NCBI GenBank assembly: GCA_028716365.1 | Contig: JAQUPZ010000006.1 | Location: forward strand, 248,001-312,000 | Source of the DNA: Kiritimatiellia bacterium | GTDB lineage: Bacteria > Verrucomicrobiota > Kiritimatiellia > UBA8416 > YA12-FULL-48-11 | DNA: 64,000 nucleotides | Direction of reading: 5' to 3' | Shown: positions 60,665 to 64,000 of the stretch, piece by piece | Numbering within the stretch: position 1 is the stretch's first letter | How the letters are laid out: every line of letters begins with the position of its first letter | The notes under the pieces: model-generated | What the model was told of the DNA's origin: nothing | The model's input: only the letters and a program-made list of their open reading frames with translations | Database searches by the model: none | Program-made: the position numbers and the translations under genes

Positions 60665-61348
60665 ATGGAAATTTTAAGCGATATTCCATTTTCGCTGGAT
60701 GTGAATTCATTGATGAAGCAGGCGCATATTGAATCCGGAACAGACGATGTGGAGGAATTGCGCACCCTGATTGATGTAGCAATGAAAGTCGGCAAGCCAA
60801 AAGCTGTCTATGCCGTGTCGTTTGTGGAGGATAGAAACGGTGACACTTTGAAAATCGGCGGGATCTCATTTACAAGTCGAACACTGAGCAGAAACCTGGC
60901 ATCCAGCGAACGCGTCTTTCCATTGATTGCGACTTGCGGACATGAAATGGATGAAGCGAAACCTGCGATTGGGGACATGCTTAAGGAGTTTTGGTGGGAC
61001 TTGATTAAGGCCCACTTGCTTAGTGCCGCAGACAGACATCTCAACGACTATTTGCACCGCACGTTTCGTCTTGGCAAGACAGCAATAATGCGGCCGGGGT
61101 CCGGCGATGCGTCAGTGTGGCCCATCGAACAGCAACAAGGATTATTTGCTCTTCTCGGTGATGTTGAACAGGCAATTGGAGTTAAGTTGACCAATTCATT
61201 CCTGATGGTCCCGAATAAAACAACTTCGGGTATACTATTCCCAACGGAAGTAGACTTTCGAAGTTGCGAGGTTTGTCACAGGGAGAATTGCCCGTCACGG
61301 CATGTAGCTTTCAATAAACAACTCTGGGAAGAGATCCGGCATGACTGA
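60665..61348 (+). CDS. MetH-activation-domain-like protein (B12-dependent methyl transfer associated)
   Basis: About 227 residues from the ATG at 60665 (AAAGGAAA upstream); the frame is open to 60638. The body resembles the vitamin-B12-dependent methionine synthase activation domain found as stand-alone proteins: FPLIATCGHEMDEA, a WWDLIKAHLL helix, MRPGSGDASVWPIEQQQGLF, and a C-terminal ILFPTEVDFRSCEVC...NCPSR with four Cys, as in corrinoid-protein partners. No corrinoid methyltransferase is in the window, so the partner is elsewhere. Likely reductive activation of a corrinoid protein; inferred from the family. Confidence 0.8.
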   Translation: MEILSDIPFSLDVNSLMKQAHIESGTDDVEELRTLIDVAMKVGKPKAVYAVSFVEDRNGDTLKIGGISFTSRTLSRNLASSERVFPLIATCGHEMDEAKPAIGDMLKEFWWDLIKAHLLSAADRHLNDYLHRTFRLGKTAIMRPGSGDASVWPIEQQQGLFALLGDVEQAIGVKLTNSFLMVPNKTTSGILFPTEVDFRSCEVCHRENCPSRHVAFNKQLWEEIRHD

Positions 61349-61416
61349 CCGGCACAACCAACTTCAGCAGACGATGCTGAAACCAGCGCGGTTGAATTAT
61401 TAGTCGGGAGAGTAGT

Positions 61417-62820
61417 ATGAAAAAAGTTTTAATCACCACCGGGTTCGTAAATATGCTGGCACTTTGGCAACCGGTCTTGCATGTCTTAAGAACTATTTGC
61501 CTGACTTTCTTTTTTGCTTGGGCCTGTACGAGAGTTATAAGGGCAAATCCAGATATTGTACTCGGTGATTATGACGCGGAACCGCGTATCGGCGGTCATG
61601 TCGATACCGATCGCCTCATACGGCGACTGGGAGACCTCGGCGCCAATACCTACATGTGGCTTGTCTGGCATAGCACCAACGACTGGGAGGACCTGAAGAT
61701 TTTTCTGCCCAAGGCCAAACAGGTTGGTATCACTGTCTGGGTCTATCTCGTGCCACACTCCGAAACTGCGTTACAGGATAAACGATGGCCATATTCGGAG
61801 CCGTTCCGGCTTGATTACATTCGCTGGGCTGAAGAGATAGCCAGGTTATCACTCCGGAATCCCAACCTTACGGGTTATGTGATCGATGATTTCTGGAGCA
61901 ATGTCCGTACTAACCGGTTCTCGCCGGACTATATTCGCAGTATGACGACCGCTGGTAAGGCCATCAATCCGAGGCTCAAGTTCTACCCGTTGATGTACTA
62001 TCATGAGATTGCTGAGCGGTCTGTTGAGATACTGGCTCCCCTGATCGATGGAGTGGTTGCGGCATATCCGCCTGACCGCGCGGCAGTGGAGCGGGCCTTA
62101 ACGTTTCTTGAAGATCGATATCGACTGCCAAGCGAGGCGACAATTGTGTTTCCATGGAACATATCGTCAAGACCCGGTCACCACGGACTGCTGATTCAGG
62201 AGGCGCAGGTAACCGACGGCAAGATCGCCCAGTTGGGTTTCCACTATCGCGATGACTACGATGGTCCTACTACGGGATACCATCGGCTTCAGGTAAGTGT
62301 GGATGATCAAGTTGTCTGGGATGAAGATACCGCCGGTCATGACAATAGCGATGTGACGGTTGATCTGGCAAAGGTTGTGAACGGCAAACGGACTGTCAAA
62401 TTGAAATTGGGAGTACTCGATGCGAAAGGTGTGGGCAACTTTGGAATCGAGGCGTCGTTCGCACATCTGACTGTGCGTGGCCTGGAATTGAAGGATACGG
62501 AACTGGGACATGGAACTGCATGGTCCCAGGATATTGCAGGCCCCTTTGCTGTACAGTTCAGGGACGAGCGTGTCGGGACAAAACGTTTTCGCCTGCCGTT
62601 GATTGTAATGCCTGCTGGTCAGGCCGGTGAGTATAAGATGCGATACCATGAAGAAGGGACGCCTGAAAACATTGCCGGTCGCATCAAGATGGTGATGGAC
62701 CTGGTACAAAACAGGCAGGTTCAAGGTATTGTGACCTACTGTCTGGACAAGAACGATGGAAGCGCCAGCTTCGAAGCCGTACGGAAGGTCTTTGATTCAG
62801 TCAGAAAGCTTGCACGGTGA
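61417..62820 (+). CDS. Secreted protein, putative TIM-barrel glycoside-hydrolase-like
   Basis: 467 residues. An N-terminal hydrophobic segment ends near FFAWACTRVIRA. The next 200 residues look like a TIM barrel (GDLGANTYMWLVWHSTNDWE, VGITVWVYLVPHSETA, PNLTGYVIDDFWSN with an Asp-Asp pair), and the middle shows a beta-rich region (KIAQLGFHYRDDYDGPTTGY). I recognise no named family. The DD in GYVIDDFW is a reasonable catalytic candidate by analogy. GGGAGAG precedes the ATG by 6 bases. Confidence 0.6.
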   Translation: MKKVLITTGFVNMLALWQPVLHVLRTICLTFFFAWACTRVIRANPDIVLGDYDAEPRIGGHVDTDRLIRRLGDLGANTYMWLVWHSTNDWEDLKIFLPKAKQVGITVWVYLVPHSETALQDKRWPYSEPFRLDYIRWAEEIARLSLRNPNLTGYVIDDFWSNVRTNRFSPDYIRSMTTAGKAINPRLKFYPLMYYHEIAERSVEILAPLIDGVVAAYPPDRAAVERALTFLEDRYRLPSEATIVFPWNISSRPGHHGLLIQEAQVTDGKIAQLGFHYRDDYDGPTTGYHRLQVSVDDQVVWDEDTAGHDNSDVTVDLAKVVNGKRTVKLKLGVLDAKGVGNFGIEASFAHLTVRGLELKDTELGHGTAWSQDIAGPFAVQFRDERVGTKRFRLPLIVMPAGQAGEYKMRYHEEGTPENIAGRIKMVMDLVQNRQVQGIVTYCLDKNDGSASFEAVRKVFDSVRKLAR

Positions 62821-62958
62821 CACTTACGAATTGTTCGTACTCTGTAAACCAACATTTCTCATTCTCCTATCACACCGAGCCAGCCAGATCTCATTTGGAT
62901 CATTTTCTGTAATGTGCTGACCGGCTCCTCTAATCACTCTCTACAGCTTTCCTGCAAA

Positions 62959-64000
62959 TCAAGGGGAGGGTGTTGCCCAGTTTCGGGAACGTGCGACGGC
63001 CTGTTGCCAGCGCGCATAGAGCCTGTTGCTTTCAGAAGATTCCATTTGGGGTTCGTAGCGCCGTGCCCTCTGCCATTTTGAATCAATTTCTTCCCTGTTT
63101 TTCCAGAAGCCTGTTGCCAATCCTGCAAGGTATGCGGCACCCAGGGCCGTGGTTTCCACGATGGAGGGCACTTCGACAGGTACGCCAAGCAGATCGGATT
63201 GAAACTGCATCAGGAATTTATTGCCAACGGCGCCACCATCTACCCGCAGTTCCGTGAGCCGGATGTTTGATTCGCGCCGCATTGCTTCGACTACGTCGCG
63301 GGTCTGGTAGCAGATGCTCTCCAGGGCGGCCCGTGCTATGTGTCCGCGTGTCGTGCCGCGGGTCAGGCCCACCATTGTGCCGCGCGCATAGGCATCCCAG
63401 TATGGAGCGCCGAGCCCGGTTAGAGCAGGCACGAAATAAACATCGTCGTTTCCTTTCACTGATGTTGCAAGCGTTTCACTCTCGGCTGCGTTGGAGATGA
63501 TGCCGAGGCCGTCCCTCAACCATTGAATGGCGGCGCCGGTGACGAAAATGGCACCTTCAAGAGCATATTGAACCGGTTCATTTTCAACCCCGCAGGCAAT
63601 TGTTGTGAGCAGGCGTTCGCGGCTGGTTACGGGTTTACTACCGGTGTTCATGAGTAGGAATGAACCCGTGCCATAGGTGTTCTTTGCCAGACCTTCACGG
63701 TAACAGGCCTGACCGAACAGCGCCGACTGCTGATCCCCTGCAACGCCGCCAATCGGGACACGTTGTCCGAAGAAAACTTCCGGGTCGGTTTCACCGAATA
63801 TGCATGATGACGACTTGACTTCGGGAAGGATATTCATCGGTATGTCGAGGCGAGCCAGGATCTCGTTGTCCCATTCGAGTTTACGGATGTTGTAGAGGAG
63901 GGTACGGGAGGCATTGGAGTGGTCGGTAAGGTGGCATGCGCCGCCGGTAAGTTTCCATATCAGCCAGGTATCGATGGTGCCGAATGCAATTTCCCCGTTG
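62959..64000 (-). CDS. glpK: Glycerol kinase (5' end beyond window)
   Basis: The reading frame continues without a stop to base 63999, so the N-terminal part lies outside. Matched segments: [95 protein letters not shown] and [13 protein letters not shown], all typical of FGGY-family glycerol kinase. It phosphorylates glycerol with ATP to glycerol 3-phosphate in the cytoplasm. It is convergent with the 61417 gene across a 138-bp gap without a clear terminator. Another FGGY kinase is unlikely given the C-terminal matches. Confidence 0.95.
   Translation of the reverse strand, partial: NGEIAFGTIDTWLIWKLTGGACHLTDHSNASRTLLYNIRKLEWDNEILARLDIPMNILPEVKSSSCIFGETDPEVFFGQRVPIGGVAGDQQSALFGQACYREGLAKNTYGTGSFLLMNTGSKPVTSRERLLTTIACGVENEPVQYALEGAIFVTGAAIQWLRDGLGIISNAAESETLATSVKGNDDVYFVPALTGLGAPYWDAYARGTMVGLTRGTTRGHIARAALESICYQTRDVVEAMRRESNIRLTELRVDGGAVGNKFLMQFQSDLLGVPVEVPSIVETTALGAAYLAGLATGFWKNREEIDSKWQRARRYEPQMESSESNRLYARWQQAVARSRNWATPSP

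Overview
The window looks like a chromosome segment of an anaerobic or facultatively anaerobic member of the Planctomycetota-Verrucomicrobiota-Lentisphaerota-Kiritimatiellota (PVC) superphylum. The pointers are a DUF1549/DUF1553 + DUF1501 + PPC-domain gene triad, several hydrazine-synthase-alpha-related (HzsA-like) di- and triheme proteins, twin-arginine sulfatase and Gfo/Idh/MocA genes, an AraC regulator with a PAS domain, and siroheme-dependent (Ahb) heme synthesis, which is used mainly by anaerobes. The phylum cannot be fixed from this window alone. Region 1 (1-4.3 kb) holds the 3' part of an NHLM-type peptide exporter, a periplasmic-binding lipoprotein, and a REP-associated tyrosine transposase (RAYT) element. 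The element has inverted, iteron-bearing ends and abuts a 35-codon N-terminal remnant of a siroheme synthase/precorrin-2 dehydrogenase gene. Region 2 (4.3-28.0 kb, all minus strand) is the most unusual part. It encodes an AhbA-AhbB fusion, AhbD and AhbC (siroheme to heme b), a RidA/chorismatase-like protein, a YVTN-propeller diheme cytochrome, five large secreted HzsA-related multiheme proteins and an IclR regulator with a palindromic upstream site. Three HzsA-like proteins carry N-terminal carbohydrate-binding-like domains, and two carry C-terminal sulfatase-modifying-factor-like domains that lack the catalytic cysteines. My reading is a heme-making cluster tied to an array of extracytoplasmic cytochromes that probably bind glycans. 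Region 3 (28.1-42.2 kb, mostly plus strand) is a glycan-degradation neighbourhood: a GH29-like protein, PAS-AraC regulator, Gfo/Idh/MocA oxidoreductase, HEAT-repeat protein, GH4 enzyme, DUF6067-like putative hydrolase, sulfotransferase-like protein, sulfatase and two SGNH hydrolases. The intergenic gap 28018-28474 contains a 169-bp GC-rich island closed by 15-nt inverted repeats. Region 4 (42.5-51.0 kb) looks GC-richer than its surroundings. It holds a 1551-residue protein in which about 1000 residues of Ala/Lys/Gln-rich repeat coiled coil precede DUF1549-DUF1553, then a DUF1501 protein, then a PPC protein with a zinc ribbon. Region 5 (51.4-64 kb) is a mixed set: small hypothetical proteins, a DUF6498 membrane protein, a GH127 beta-L-arabinofuranosidase, a SnoaL-like lipoprotein, an ArsM-like methyltransferase lacking one conserved Cys, SixA, an M20 amidohydrolase, a D-cysteine desulfhydrase-like enzyme, a MetH-activation-like protein, a putative TIM-barrel protein and the 3' part of glycerol kinase (minus strand). 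No rRNA, tRNA or CRISPR array was recognised.
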